This document shows positions 11,201-24,984 of a stretch of DNA of 64,000 bases, one piece after another; positions within the stretch are counted from its first letter, which is position 1; every line of letters begins with the position of its first letter. This DNA comes from Silene latifolia (Eukaryota; Streptophyta; Magnoliopsida; Caryophyllales; Caryophyllaceae). Under the pieces are notes generated by a model, which saw only the letters and a program-made list of their open reading frames with translations, was not told where the DNA came from and did not search any database. Where the stretch lies: assembly GCF_048544455.1 (NCBI RefSeq), contig NC_133532.1:14758948-14822947 (forward strand). Direction: 5' to 3'. A program made the position numbers and the translations under genes.

Positions 11201-13586
11201 TTGAGGATAAGATGTCTCTACTAACCAAACAGTTAGAAGCAAGCGAGAAGCAGAAGTCTGAGTATCTTAAGCGATATGAAGAAGCTATAAATGACAAGAA
11301 GAAACTAGCCAATGACTATATGAATCGAATTACTAATATGCAAAGTAAATCTAGCTCAGTAGAAGAAAAGAATTCTGCCTTGTCTAAAACACTGGATTTA
11401 GCTAGAAAAGAATCTCTTGAATGGAAGCAAAAATATGAACAGCTCTTTTCAACCCAGAAAGCTGAAGAAGATGAGGCCTGTGCTGAAATAGGTGTTTACA
11501 AGTCTCGGGCCAGTGTTGCTGAAGCAAGTCTTGCAGCTGTTCGTGAACAAGCACACTCTGCTAAAGAGGAAGCTGAGGAGTGGAAACGCAAATATGAAAT
11601 TTCTGCAGGGCAAGCAAAATCTGCCCTTGAGAAAGTAGCTTTTGTGCAAGAATCTACGAATAAAAGTATGCAAGCTCGAGAAGATCTGCTCAGAGCTGAA
11701 TTTGCGAAGAATTTGGCTAACATGGTCTGTAACCAATTACCTTCTTAATTTGTATCCTTTTAGGAACCTTTTTATCGGTTTCATGATATCCATGGATAGC
11801 AAAAAAAGGAATCATATTTTATTTAGTTTTGAACTCACTGTCATTGATTGTAGGAAGAAGAACTGAAGAACAAGGTCGCAAAGATTGAAAGGACTGAGCA
11901 ACAACTAACAACTTTGATGTTACAGTTGAAGGTGAGTATCTATGGGTCTAAATGTCTCCAGTGTCTATTAGAATCTCAGTAATCTCATTGTGACACTTGA
12001 ATAAACACTTGAAAGAATTACTGCTAAATACAATCATAAAATCGTCGTGATTCACATGTATACCAAAAGCTGTGTTACTCAGACACGCCGACACGTGTCG
12101 GTGTCCGACACGTGTCGGCGTGTCGGACACGGCTATTTGGGGTGAATTTTCCTGTTTTGTGGTCTAAATTAAAGTGTCGAAGTGTCGTGTCGGACACCGA
12201 CACGTGTCTGACACGCGACACGGCAGTTAAGTGAAGTGTCGGAGTGTTGAAAACCAAAAGTCAAAAACCCTCTGAATGGCCTCCATAGTCCAGAACCTGT
12301 AGGCAGTTTATGACTATGGTAAGTAGTCTTCATAATATGGGAGTGATTGATTGTGTTACAGTCTAATACAGTCTTAACATAGCTGGTGGGACACTGACTG
12401 GTTACTAGTGTAAACTGCACACCATCACCCCCTAGTTGATGCTCCTATGTCTGTATGGTTGCATTGCTCAATATTATTAGCGTACGTCGCAGTGGCATGT
12501 GCTGAGTGACGTTTTGATTCACAGTGCTTCTAATATTCTCAGGCCTCTGAATCAAAGGTCAAAGACAAAGAAACAGAACTAGCTGACTTAAAATCTGAGG
12601 TTAAGCTGCTGAAAGAAAAGTTGGAAACTGCTAATGCAACCGCACAATCTCATGAGAGAGAGGCTAAAACCCTAGAGCAGGAGAAAATCCAGCTGGACGA
12701 GAAGTATCGATCTGAGTTCATGATGTTTGATGAGTTACAAAATAGATGTACCTCTGCTGAAATCCAGGCTAGGAAAGCCAGTGAGATTGCAGATAGAGCA
12801 CGTGATGAAGAAGCAAATGCCCTAAGGGAAAAGAGTGACATCCAGCGAATATCCATGGAAAGATTGGCTCGTATTGAGAATTTAGAGAGGCAGGTTGAAA
12901 AGCTGGAGAGGCAGAAAATAGACCTTACTGATGAACTGTCAGCCATTCGTGCATCAGAGGCAGGTGCTAAATCTAAAGTCGCGCTTCTAGAAGCTCGAGT
13001 AGAGGAAAGAGAGAAGGAAATAGAATCACTCATGAAATCAAACAATGCACAACGATCTAATACAGTACAAGTCCTTGAGGGATTACTCGAGTCTGAGCGC
13101 AATTCTCAAGCTGAAGCTAATCAAAGGGCTAAAGCGCTCTCTGTTAAGCTCCAATCCACCCAGAGTAAGCTTGACTTATTGCAGCGAGAGTTGACTTCTG
13201 TTCGTCTGAATGAATCGGCTCTGGAAGCCAAGCTCAAGTCTTCTTCACATGGAAAACGTTCAAGGGTGGAAGACCCTGAAGAACTGACGGAAAATTTAAA
13301 CTTTAATATTAATGATAGAAAGGATTATTCTGGTGATGATGGTGATGTTAGTGGCAGACTTACTCGAGTGACGAAGAAGCTCAAAAGCATTATTAGTCCT
13401 TTCAAGCGAGCATCACCAGAAGGCGATAGCGAAAGGGATTTAGAAGATTACACTAAATTCACAATTCAAAGGCTTAAACAAGAGCTTGTGAAACACAATT
13501 TTGGTGCCGAGGTATTGAAGTTGGCAAATCCCAGCCGAAAGCAAGTCCTTACATTATACGAAAGATGTGTTCTTAAGAAATTATGA
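1690..13586 (+). CDS. GBPL3: Guanylate-binding protein-like GTPase (GBPL3 type), 14 exons
   Basis: Large dynamin-like GTPase of about 1064 residues, close to Arabidopsis AT5G46070 (GBPL3), which acts in the nucleus in immune condensates and at the nuclear periphery. Exons read from GT-AG junctions with continuous phase: 1690-1941, 4189-4350, 4519-4584, 4732-4875, 4943-5056, 5761-5862, 5946-6131, 6709-6798, 6876-7010, 7569-7691, 10953-11038, 11112-11724, 11854-11931, 12543-13586. The start MRFFRAKDG follows an in-frame leader rich in Pro and Ser. The P-loop GRARQGKS (residues 72-79) and DSEG (128-131) are intact, as is the GBP signature ELGQFSPIFVWLLRDFYLDL. TLVRP replaces the usual RD guanine-specificity motif, as in plant homologues. 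Residues about 470-940 are a long coiled coil rich in Glu, Lys and Ala. Basic patches (GKRSRVED, RVTKKLKS) suggest nuclear import. The C-terminus YTKFTIQRLKQELVKHNFG resembles a SAP-like helix pair. Intron 10 (3.3 kb) is swollen by transposons. The gene looks intact. Confidence 0.95.
2103..2169. repeat. Small fold-back repeat in GBPL3 intron 1
   Basis: TATAGTGTAAGACG at 2103-2116 is exactly inverted at 2156-2169, with GGTCTCA motifs between, giving a 67-bp hairpin. Just downstream a direct repeat (TAATTACTGGCTGCATTTAG and onward, about 29 bp) occurs at 2168-2196 and 2250-2278, so this stretch has also duplicated locally. Probably a very short MITE. Confidence 0.5.
2462..2633. mobile_element. 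Fold-back MITE with about 70-bp arms
   Basis: The left arm starts AGGGTGCACATATATACACT and runs to about 2531. The right arm (2564-2633) is its reverse complement with a handful of mismatches. Only about 32 bp separate the arms, so the transcript would form a long hairpin. No coding capacity. It lies inside GBPL3 intron 1. Confidence 0.65.
8048..8190. repeat. AATCG microsatellite array
   Basis: About 140 bp of near-tandem AATCG, with some AATC units lacking the G, inside the MITE at 8012. CpG-rich and self-complementary in part (TCGA). No function is inferred. Confidence 0.85.
8240..8287. repeat. TTA microsatellite
   Basis: About sixteen uninterrupted TTA units, preceded by a short AATTT-rich run. 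Lies inside the same MITE in GBPL3 intron 10. Confidence 0.85.
9554..9988 (+). mobile_element. Non-autonomous Helitron, 3' end
   Basis: The segment ends CCGCGCATTTGCGCGG, a GC hairpin, then GATCTACA and CTAG (9985-9988) followed by T. This is the Helitron 3' signature: a hairpin about 8-12 nt before CTRR, inserted ahead of T. The unit beginning CTAAGAGAATAAAA near 9559 also occurs at 9072, so a related, decayed copy probably fills 9072-9553. The 5' end is not defined and no Rep/helicase coding is present. Confidence 0.6.
10601..10772. mobile_element. Stowaway (Tc1/mariner) MITE
   Basis: TACTCCTACGTCCCGGTCAT at the left and GACTGAGACGGAGGGAGTA at the right form the inverted repeat typical of plant Stowaway elements with a TA target site. 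About 172 bp, in GBPL3 intron 10 just before exon 11. Confidence 0.75.
12072..12250. repeat. GTGTCGG-rich intronic element, copy 1
   Basis: A 180-bp element in GBPL3 intron 13. It begins TGTTACTCAGACACGCC, is packed with ACACGTGTCGG palindromes, then has GGTCTAAATTAAAGTGTCGA and ends near AGTGTCGGAGTG. A clearly related copy lies in RPL19 intron 1 (17437-17622). The TGTTACTC...GAGTAACA ends suggest a MITE family. No superfamily assigned. Confidence 0.6.
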
Positions 13587-14801
13587 GATGATAGATGAGT
13601 AATCCTCTTGCGGCACTTTGTTTATACTTCTGTTTATAATTGACGTGAAGCTGCCTCCAAGACGATAATACCGGCCAACAATTCATACAGAAGGTACATG
13701 CTTGATTGGTAAGTCCTCTTGCGGCACTATGCTTATAGTACTGTGATTAGTAAGCCACTTGTTCATGACTTACTTTATAGTTCCGGTTTCTTTTCCTGCT
13801 TTTCGGTATCAAATTCTTGAGTTTGGTGGTGGTTCTTGCGAATCCGTTTGATAGGCTGGAACTTTCTGCGATTATTTGGGCGTCTGTTCCATTATTTGCT
13901 TATAAGTCTATAGGAGTAGATGCATTTTAAACACTAATTGATTGCTACAGAGATGTGGAGTGGTTTGAGATTTGTGACAGAGAGTATATAAAGAGTTGTT
14001 TGATTATTCTTGATTCAAGTCTAAACAATTTCTCTCAAGCGTGTTGTATTCTAGTATCCCCGTATTTGGGTCCTATTCAATGACCTTATAGATCAATTTT
14101 TTCTCGTACAAAATTGTCATTGATGTATCTAATTAGTGTTTGTGATTATCAACTTAATGCACCTGAAATCAGAATGGTTACAACTTACCAACTATGCTAT
14201 ACGTGTATTTAATTCTGGGTTACTACCATGCTTCAGAATGGTTAATTTGCTTCTGCAGAAACATTTTAAGGCGGCATCAAAGATCTGTTTCAGAACCAAC
14301 GCGAAAACTGATGCCCGATCCTGAAACAGCGGTCTTTGACGCTGCCACAAAATTATACAATCAGGGAAATAGAGTAAAGGACTAGACTGCTAGAGGCGTT
14401 GAGCCTGCCATGGGAAGCTACAAGGGCCTGGATTTTTGCGCTCTGGCCAATTTGGGGGCGGATCCAAAAGTTAGATGATACTCCATAGTTAAATGCTATC
14501 GACATTTTTGTACAACATTTTTTCCGAAAATTCAAATTAGACGGTTAGGCGTCGAACAACGTCTTCATCTCATATTACTCGTTTCATTTAATCTTAGTAA
14601 TAATAATTATATTGTAAAATATCATACAACGATCTTACAGTAAGATCAATTGAAGATTTCTGTCAAGCAAGAGACAAGCCGATGGTATTATAAAGGTGGT
14701 TCAATTTATGTAGTATACTTTACAACCATCTTTTACACTTTTTTTGGTGTTTGACAAAGGTACAAGGTTATATAAGAAGAGTAAAAAATGTAAAACGGAA
14801 T
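13587..14801 (+). other. 3' UTR and flank of GBPL3-like gene
   Basis: No clear gene. CCTCTTGCGGCACT occurs at about 13605 and 13726, a short local duplication. Near 14260 a CAG precedes an open stretch (VSEPTRKLMPDPETAVFD in one frame) ending at about 14385. It could be a 3' UTR exon or chance, and I do not recognise it. The rest is AT-rich sequence without features. Confidence 0.4.
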
Positions 14802-15644
14802 TACTTTTTTACATACGAGTTTTACTCTATCACATACACTTTTTCACAAAATTGACATATACTACCCCTTCAATCCTCCCTCCCAAATTATTATCCACCA
14901 TCTTCAATAAACCCTCCAACCTCTCCCAACCACGCCGCATCCACTCCCAATCAGCCACTGCACCTTGTTTCCACCATCGCTAGATTTGTCACATCGTCGT
15001 CGCGTTCTATTTTGCCGCCTCGTGTGTAATTTACTCCATATTGGTTCGGAAACAAGGTGTTTTTGCACAGAATCATATCATGATTGCATTGTATCTCACG
15101 TGTATATTGTTATGGACCTTTATGGTCGTTATCTTTAGTTATTGGTCATCATGACCTTTTAATTATAGTAGTCATCTCATGAGAATCATATTGCCTTATT
15201 GTTGATATTGTATTTGGTTGGACATTAGTAGATTAGGGTTGATGATTTGCTCTTATAGTGTACTTGTATTCATTGACATTATACTACGTATCCAATTCTC
15301 ATTCGATAATGTTCAACACTTCACAAATCTATCGATATTGATAACGTTTTATTTTCATTGTAAGGTAGGTTTTACGGAAAATTGGATGATTAAATTCATG
15401 GTTGAAGTGAAAATTTTTACCCAAAAAACCCTAATATTCTAAGGAATTTAATCAGTTTTACGATGAAGGTTGTTGACGTGGACGGGGAGGGGAGGGTGAG
15501 TCTGGGGAGGGAGGGCGTGGGTGGTTGTTGATTGGTGGGTGGATGAGTTGTATTTGGTATTGAAGGAGGGAGATGAGAAAAAATAATAAGGGTCAAATCG
15601 TAAAAGTTATATGTGAAAGAGTAAAGTTCGTATGTGAAAAAGTA
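14802..15644. mobile_element. TIR element of about 840 bp
   Basis: TACTTTTTTACATACGAGTT at the left is mirrored at the right end (15598-15644) by an inverted copy with roughly 80% identity over about 46 bp. The interior has Pro/Ser-like CT-rich and G-rich strands but no recognisable domain. Probably a non-autonomous DNA transposon of unknown superfamily between GBPL3 and RPL19. Confidence 0.45.
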
Positions 15645-16121
15645 CGACCCCAAACAAAAAAAACAAAAAAACTAATCATTATATGTTACATTAACGGAAT
15701 TAGTAAATAGGTTATTCGGGTTGAATACATGGCCAACTTAGTTCTATTCAACATTTCCTTACAAGTTCATATCAATACGACAATACATACATTTCGTGAT
15801 TTGGCTCAATGGGTTGTGGTATTTGTTAATGCTCGAGGTATAACCGAATCAACCCTCATCACGAGCTCGATTAAGTTCAAGGTGTCTTTAAACAAACTTA
15901 AGCCGAATTTTAACCAACCAAAATTCAAATGATCGTCAAACGAAACAATTTTATTTATGCACATCCCACAAGCCAGCTCGTAATAAATGAACACGGTAAG
16001 AAACGCCATTTTTAACCGTCTTAATTTAAACAAATCTCATACCCAATTAAATAAAGATGGAAATACCCAATTAAAGACGGAAATGAAAAGAGATGTGAAT
16101 CTTAGGTTAAACGGTTCACAA
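15645..16121. other. Intergenic, nothing recognised
   Basis: AT-rich sequence between the 840-bp TIR element and the MITE in the RPL19 promoter. The reading frames here are short and unlike known proteins. Confidence 0.5.
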
Positions 16122-16385
16122 ATTATTCTATAGGACCATTTTATAAATAAGACTAGCTCATTTACAAAAGTCCAACTAAAATAACTAATATATTTGTATA
16201 AAAACATTTTATTTTAATAAGCTAATATTATATTTTGATAAGTTGCACATTTAAATATGTCCGAGTTCATCCTAATATATCGAGTTATGAAAATAAAATT
16301 AAAATGCAAATATAATTAACTATTAAGTGTGGGCTATTCTTTTATTGGGTCAGTCTTATGCTATAGAATGGTCCTATAAGAGAGT
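16122..16385. mobile_element. MITE directly upstream of RPL19
   Basis: ATTCTATAGGACCATTTTAT at the left and an inverted counterpart ending CTATAGAATGGTCCTATAAG at the right define a TIR element of about 260 bp. Its right end is about 177 bp before the RPL19 start codon. Its interior and right end resemble 60528-60695 upstream of RPL10. Confidence 0.6.
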
Positions 16386-16457
16386 TGCTGTAAACGAAGA
16401 TCAACCGAAAAAAGAAAACCCAATTATAGTCCCAAAACCCTTGAACCCAACAGTCCC

Positions 16458-16492
16458 AAAACCCTAATTGGGTACAAAGCGGGGCTATAAAA
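16458..16492 (+). promoter_or_regulatory. RPL19 core promoter: telo-box and TATA
   Basis: AAACCCTAA at 16459-16467 is the telo-box common in promoters of plant ribosomal protein genes. TATAAAAC begins at 16486, 76 bp before the start codon. The 5' UTR would be short and pyrimidine-rich (TTCTTATTTCTTATCTTG), fitting TOP-like ribosomal protein mRNAs. Confidence 0.6.
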
Positions 16493-16561
16493 CCTAAAAC
16501 TTCCCCCATTTCTTATTTCTTATCTTGTTGCATCTCGAGAGAAATCAATCCACCGTCAAAA

Positions 16562-19624
<3,063 letters not shown>

Positions 19625-20883
19625 GACTTGGCTAGGAAGCTTTAGGTGGTTTAGAGAGCTTGTTACTTGAAACATAGTACGAGTATTACATTTTTGCAGC
19701 AACAAAGTACGTTTATGTCGAACCTTTTATGTTGTGGTTTTGAAACAGAGCTTTATATGTATTACTGTCAAATACTTGTTCCCATCTTGTATTACTCTTG
19801 CTTTGAGTATGCAATTCAAATACTTTTTTCTTTTAATCGTCAAGGCGAGCTTCGACACTTTTAGCCTTTTGCACATTATTTTAAATTGGGAAGGCCGTAC
19901 ATCGGTTGAAGTTTAACCTGGATGGTCAAATTTTTTCTTAACCCTAACAACCTGCCATCCATGTATTGACTTACACGTCGATGGCTAAGTTCGATAGTTT
20001 GGACTAATAATTAGATTAGTTTATCGGTCTTCCGTGACAGGATATACTCGTACTCTTTAGCAGGGCACAAATTTGTCGCGGGAGACCGCAACACTTGGAG
20101 CTTTTCCTCGTCTCAAGAATACTTTCCTAAAATAGAAAAATCATCGGTGGTACGACTTTTCTATTGGCTCACACCTCCTTATCCCTGAGATCTACAGAAA
20201 ACATCAGTGCTGAGCTCATAACTCGGAGAATTTCCAAATATAACTAACTTATTACAATTTCGACATCACTGTAGTTCCAAACAAATACCTCAGTTTTTGG
20301 TCAATGGTTGAAGTGGATCTAAGACGGAACTATTTGCGCCATGGAGGGAATATTAATGATTTTATACATTTTATTATGTAGGCAAACTTAGATATTGAAT
20401 GTAATTTTAAATTAGTTATTTTCAAATCGTTTATATCATCTCATATCGGGTCATCTTGTAGTTCCGTCTACTTGAAATTGTTTCTATCGGTGATAAGTGT
20501 AGACATGCAGCGGATGAAACGTCATACAAAGTTATTAACTTAATGGCATTTGATTCATTCGGAAATTTGAAAGCATTACGAGTGCAAGTCGTTCCAATTA
20601 AGACGGTAAAATTAGAGACAATTAGTGACGCAAAAGCCATCACTCCACATTTCATTGAAGGAATGGGACTTTTAGATGCAATGTCGTTATTCTTTAAGGA
20701 GTCTCAAACTTGAAAATATCGACATATACAAAAGTCGGGATTCATACGATATATAAGACGCCTCAAATATGGATTAATGGGGTCTTTTTCCCTAATACTA
20801 GTTAGAGCTCTCTTACAGTTGCAATGAATCTTGCTTGCTTACTTACCTATTTCCGCCCTAGAATTGTCGTGTCACATAATACT
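19625..20883. other. Intergenic space between convergent genes
   Basis: Holds the 3' UTRs of RPL19 (+) and the ERS1-like gene (-). I see no transposon ends and no recognisable coding. A short minus-strand frame near 20431-20655 has no familiar domain. Confidence 0.5.
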
Positions 20884-23800
20884 TCAGAAGTTTCTTTCAT
20901 AACACTGATATGATGAAGTGATGGAATCATCGGTCCGGAAGAATGGGTTGTTGCTAATAAACTCGGTGCTTGCTTGCCTTACATGCCCTCTCACTGCAAC
21001 CTGTTGAGTTAATGAGCCACTTGAGCTTTTGCATGAACCCAGTTTGACCATAAATGTCGCTATACTTCCCTTTCCATGGCCTTCGCTTTCTATCCAAATT
21101 TGGCCACCCATGAGATGCACATATCTGTTTTGTTCGGATAACATGGTCAAGAAAACCGAAAAACGAGTTTGGTTACATAAAGAATCAATGATAAATTTCG
21201 ATTTCCAATTGAAGCTAAGATTTGTTATTTTGAGTGTATTTTAATACAAAAAATCAAATGACTCATCAAGGCAGCCAAGCTCTTGTGCTTCGTTTATGTT
21301 AAGTACAATCAAGTGATCAACTGATCCAAAATGGGTCATCTGGAAACAATCTCTATATTTTTAACAAGGAAATAAGGTCGCCCACATACAACCGTCCTTC
21401 ACTCGCCTAAGCCTTTTAAGTCTAAGACCACTAGTGGGGTAATTGTTATTGTATAAAGCTAACGATGAGTCGGTGATCATAAGTTGGAACAAAAAGCATT
21501 GAATCTAAGGTAACATTACCTTTTACAAATAGCCAGTCCGAGTCCGATGCCAGTGTTGTTTTGTGTAAACTGAGTGAATTTGTTGAAAATCATAGGAATA
21601 TCCTGTGGATTAACACCACAGCCTGAATCTTTCACCTGCATACGTAAAGTTGATGGGGTTAACGATAATTAGTGACAAAAGAAATCATAGGTACACCTTC
21701 CATTGTATTGAATAAGACATGGTATCAACTATCAAAAATAGGTTTCAGTCGTGATCTCAGAATCAGTCGTAGAGCTGTCTCTTGATCGTTGCTCAAAAAA
21801 TGTGTGATACCGCCTCAACTACACACCCAATAACCTTCAAACAGATGTCACGGCGCAGACTCGATAAATGTAGAAACCAGTACATTGGCAAGTACGAGAC
21901 ATGATTGTAGAGAAGTAAACTATGCAACTAAAAGATGACTAAAGTTATGAGTAGAGCTCAATAACCTGCACTTTTAAGTAGAAGTGGCCATCACTCAAGA
22001 CTGGGTGAACTTCAGAAGATCTCCAATCGGTCAAAGATTCTGGTCTTGCAATGGATGCGCTAATTGAAACATATCCCTCCTTTGTAAATTTTACAGCATT
22101 TCCAACAACGTTCAGAATCGTCTGCATCAAACGTTTTTCGTCACCGATGGCACAGACAGGCACCTCTGGAGCTAAAACTAATGTCAAGGATAACTTCTTC
22201 ACGGATGCGATTGGCTTTATCAAGTGAAGTACCTGCAATTATTAGAATAACTTTGTTAGTGTCGAAAAAAAAAAGACGATAAAGATTAATTTAGTACGGA
22301 GTACAAGATTACAAGATGAACACTATTTGAAGCCAAAGACTCGTTATACTCTGAGTAGTCCCAGCCATTTGATGCAATGGTTGCGCTTCTGTTTATTGTG
22401 AGGTAGAATTCTTAACAATTTCATTATGGGTCATCTCAATATAAACTCTCCGTTTTGTTAACACATGGGTAACGTTTGTGGGAGCCTCAAGAAAATTGGG
22501 GTAATGTTCTTTGCCGTAGTATTCCCCTAGAGAGACGAGGACAATAGAAGCTACAAATATACCTCTCTGAAAACCCCGTGAAGATTGAACGCAATAGAAA
22601 CTAACTCCAAGCTACCATCTTCAAGTCTAGAAAGATCAAGCACGTCGTTGATCAATGTTGACAACAGGTTGCTACTCTTGAGTATAATCTCTAGCATCAC
22701 TCTTTGCTCAGGTGTTAACTCAGTTCCCAAAAGAATAGACGACAAAGCAATAATAGCATGCATAGGTGTCCTCATCTCATGGTTCATGACTGCCAAAAAG
22801 TCATTACGAGCACGAATTGCCATCTCAGCCTCGCGACGAGCCAAGTCCAAAGCAACATTTTGTTCCATAAGCTGATCCCGAGCCCTCATAGATTCTTCCA
22901 GAATAGCAGCATGAGAAAGGGCGACAGCTACCTGCGGAAAAAGATTCGACAGAGATGAAGTCTATTTTTTTATTGTCTTAACAAGATCAATGTAGAAGAT
23001 CTACAAGTCCAATATAAAGACTAGATGAGCGAAATCATCTTAATCGTTTACAGCAACACAAGTACATCAAAATCAATTAGTAAAAAGAGCCAATACTCAA
23101 ATGATATCTCTGAAAACTGAAGAGTATCTTCTATCAATGCTTCCACAAGAATTTTAAAATTAAAAAAAAAAATGTATGAGTATATGTGTAAGCAGTATGG
23201 GGGTGGGGAGAAGAACAGAAATATGGAATTATGGATGGCCTAAACAAGATGGAAAGGATGGAGAATAAGAAATCATAGTTCAATGATGAATGTAGACCAG
23301 ATAAAGATTATGCAACTATTCCCTTAAGCATTAAGAGGCCTAGACAAAGTGATTCTTTTATAGGTACCAATTTAAAAAGTAACCTCTGCATTTCACTAAC
23401 TAACTTTTGGTTGCTTTGAACTTATACAAAACCCCGGAAAAGGTAGCCATTGCCCATCATCCAACTTAATGGCAACGGGTTGTAAGAAGGTTGTTATTAC
23501 CCACATCCGTACAAAACAGAAGGTTAAAATAGATGAGAGAGAACTCAATGTGCTAAACTGCATCTTGTTTATTAGTTTGTTTTACAATATATCTGCAAAA
23601 AGTCGCATTCATATTCTTTCCCAAAGCTTTATCGTAAGACCATATACACGCAAACCTTCCGGGCCTTCCCACAGACCCTGGACAACCTATGTTACTCTGA
23701 CTGACTGACTCTTCATGAAATTACCCTTATATGACACTCAAACACACAGACATGGGTATGACATTTCAACATTTCGGGCAAAAAACTAAAATATTTTTTC

Positions 23801-24966
23801 ATAGAATAGCAGAGATTCTGCCATGGACACAAACGGACACCCCATTTATAATAGTAGCCCCAGATTTATAAAAACGTGGAGTTAACTAAAACTGCTCGAA
23901 GTCTAATTCACACAAAAGTCCATAGAAAGAACAGAAAACACTCAACGAATGAAGTACTAGACGTAGAGAAATATTAAGGCAGGGAATTACATGTCTAACA
24001 ACTAGATTTCTGTATACAAACTCACTATAAAGGTTTTGCATCGATTGAACAAGAGAGAATATCAACCTGGTCTGCAACAACTTCTACTAGCTCCAATTCA
24101 TGATCACGAAATTTCCTGACACCGTCGGAAGGAGAAATCAGAACCATCACTGCATAGTTTTTCGCTGAAATATCCGGCCAATCATTGATTTGAAAATTTG
24201 AATGATGCAGAAGGGGGACCCGGACAGCAACAACATCAGGAGCTCCATATCTTCCGGCAACAGGCCTAGTCCTAACCAAAGGACACGTAAATGGTATTCT
24301 CACTACACTAGAGTTATTGAAGATCTCAGCAATAACAGAAAGATTCATTGAAACAGTTGATCCAACAACCATCGAGTGATTCAGAGTATGAGAGAGTCGC
24401 ATTGTCATCCCAGTTTGTGATGGCATCCATAATGCACATTCTTCCAAGTTGAGTGTGCGACCCAACTCAACTAGAGTCGTTTTCAGTATGGTGTGTCTGT
24501 CAAGTGTGCTTCTAATCTCGTGAGTGAGCATTCTAACATGCCTTCCAGTTTCTTCTTGTGTAAGGATAAGACCCATCTCTTTGTCAAGCTCCTCTGCTCT
24601 GTGCCTTAGAAACATTTCCCTTGTTTTAACACTTAACAAGTCCGGGATAATGTGAACAAGCATTAAAGCTGTCACGCATGATACAGCAGCCGTGGACATT
24701 TTTGCAATGGTCATTACTATAGCAACTGTTTTTGTGTGCATCGAGAATGTCCACAGGTTTATAAGATGAGTGGCGCCACATAAAACAATGAAAGCGCCAA
24801 ATTGCATAAGCACCCATCTGTATGGGAAGAATGCCGACTTCTTTACAAAATAAATTAGCTCCAAAGGGATGGAGAAATATGCTAGGGCAATAAAGAAATC
24901 TGATATATACTGATATTTTACTAGAAGTTCATCTTGCCATTGTGTATCAATGCAATCGCAGTCCAT
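20884..24966 (-). CDS. ERS1: Ethylene receptor, ERS1 type (subfamily I, no receiver domain)
   Basis: ER-membrane ethylene receptor of 630 residues that activates CTR1 when no ethylene is bound. Coding exons, in transcript order: 24067-24966, 22563-22931, 21966-22232, 21520-21635, 20884-21124. MDCDCID supplies the N-terminal cysteines of the disulfide-linked dimer. Three membrane helices span about 20-41, 55-72 and 90-112. The copper/ethylene ligands Cys63 and His67 are in [16 protein letters not shown] domain follows (about 158-305). The histidine kinase domain is complete: H box [13 protein letters not shown] (His351), N box [14 protein letters not shown]1 [17 protein letters not shown] and G2 [10 protein letters not shown], which marks subfamily I. 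The protein stops at YQCYERNF just after the kinase domain, with no receiver, so it is ERS1 rather than ETR1 (Arabidopsis ERS1 has 613 residues). It looks intact. Confidence 0.95.
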
Positions 24967-24984
24967 CCTTCAACCAGTTTCGAC

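Noticed and set aside
20431-20655. Minus-strand 74-codon frame between RPL19 and the ERS1-like gene
   Set aside because: No recognisable domain, no splice context, and expected by chance in this AT-rich stretch.
20884-24966. ETR1 rather than ERS1
   Set aside because: The reading frame stops right after the kinase domain and no receiver-domain coding is seen further along the minus strand (20883 to 19625).
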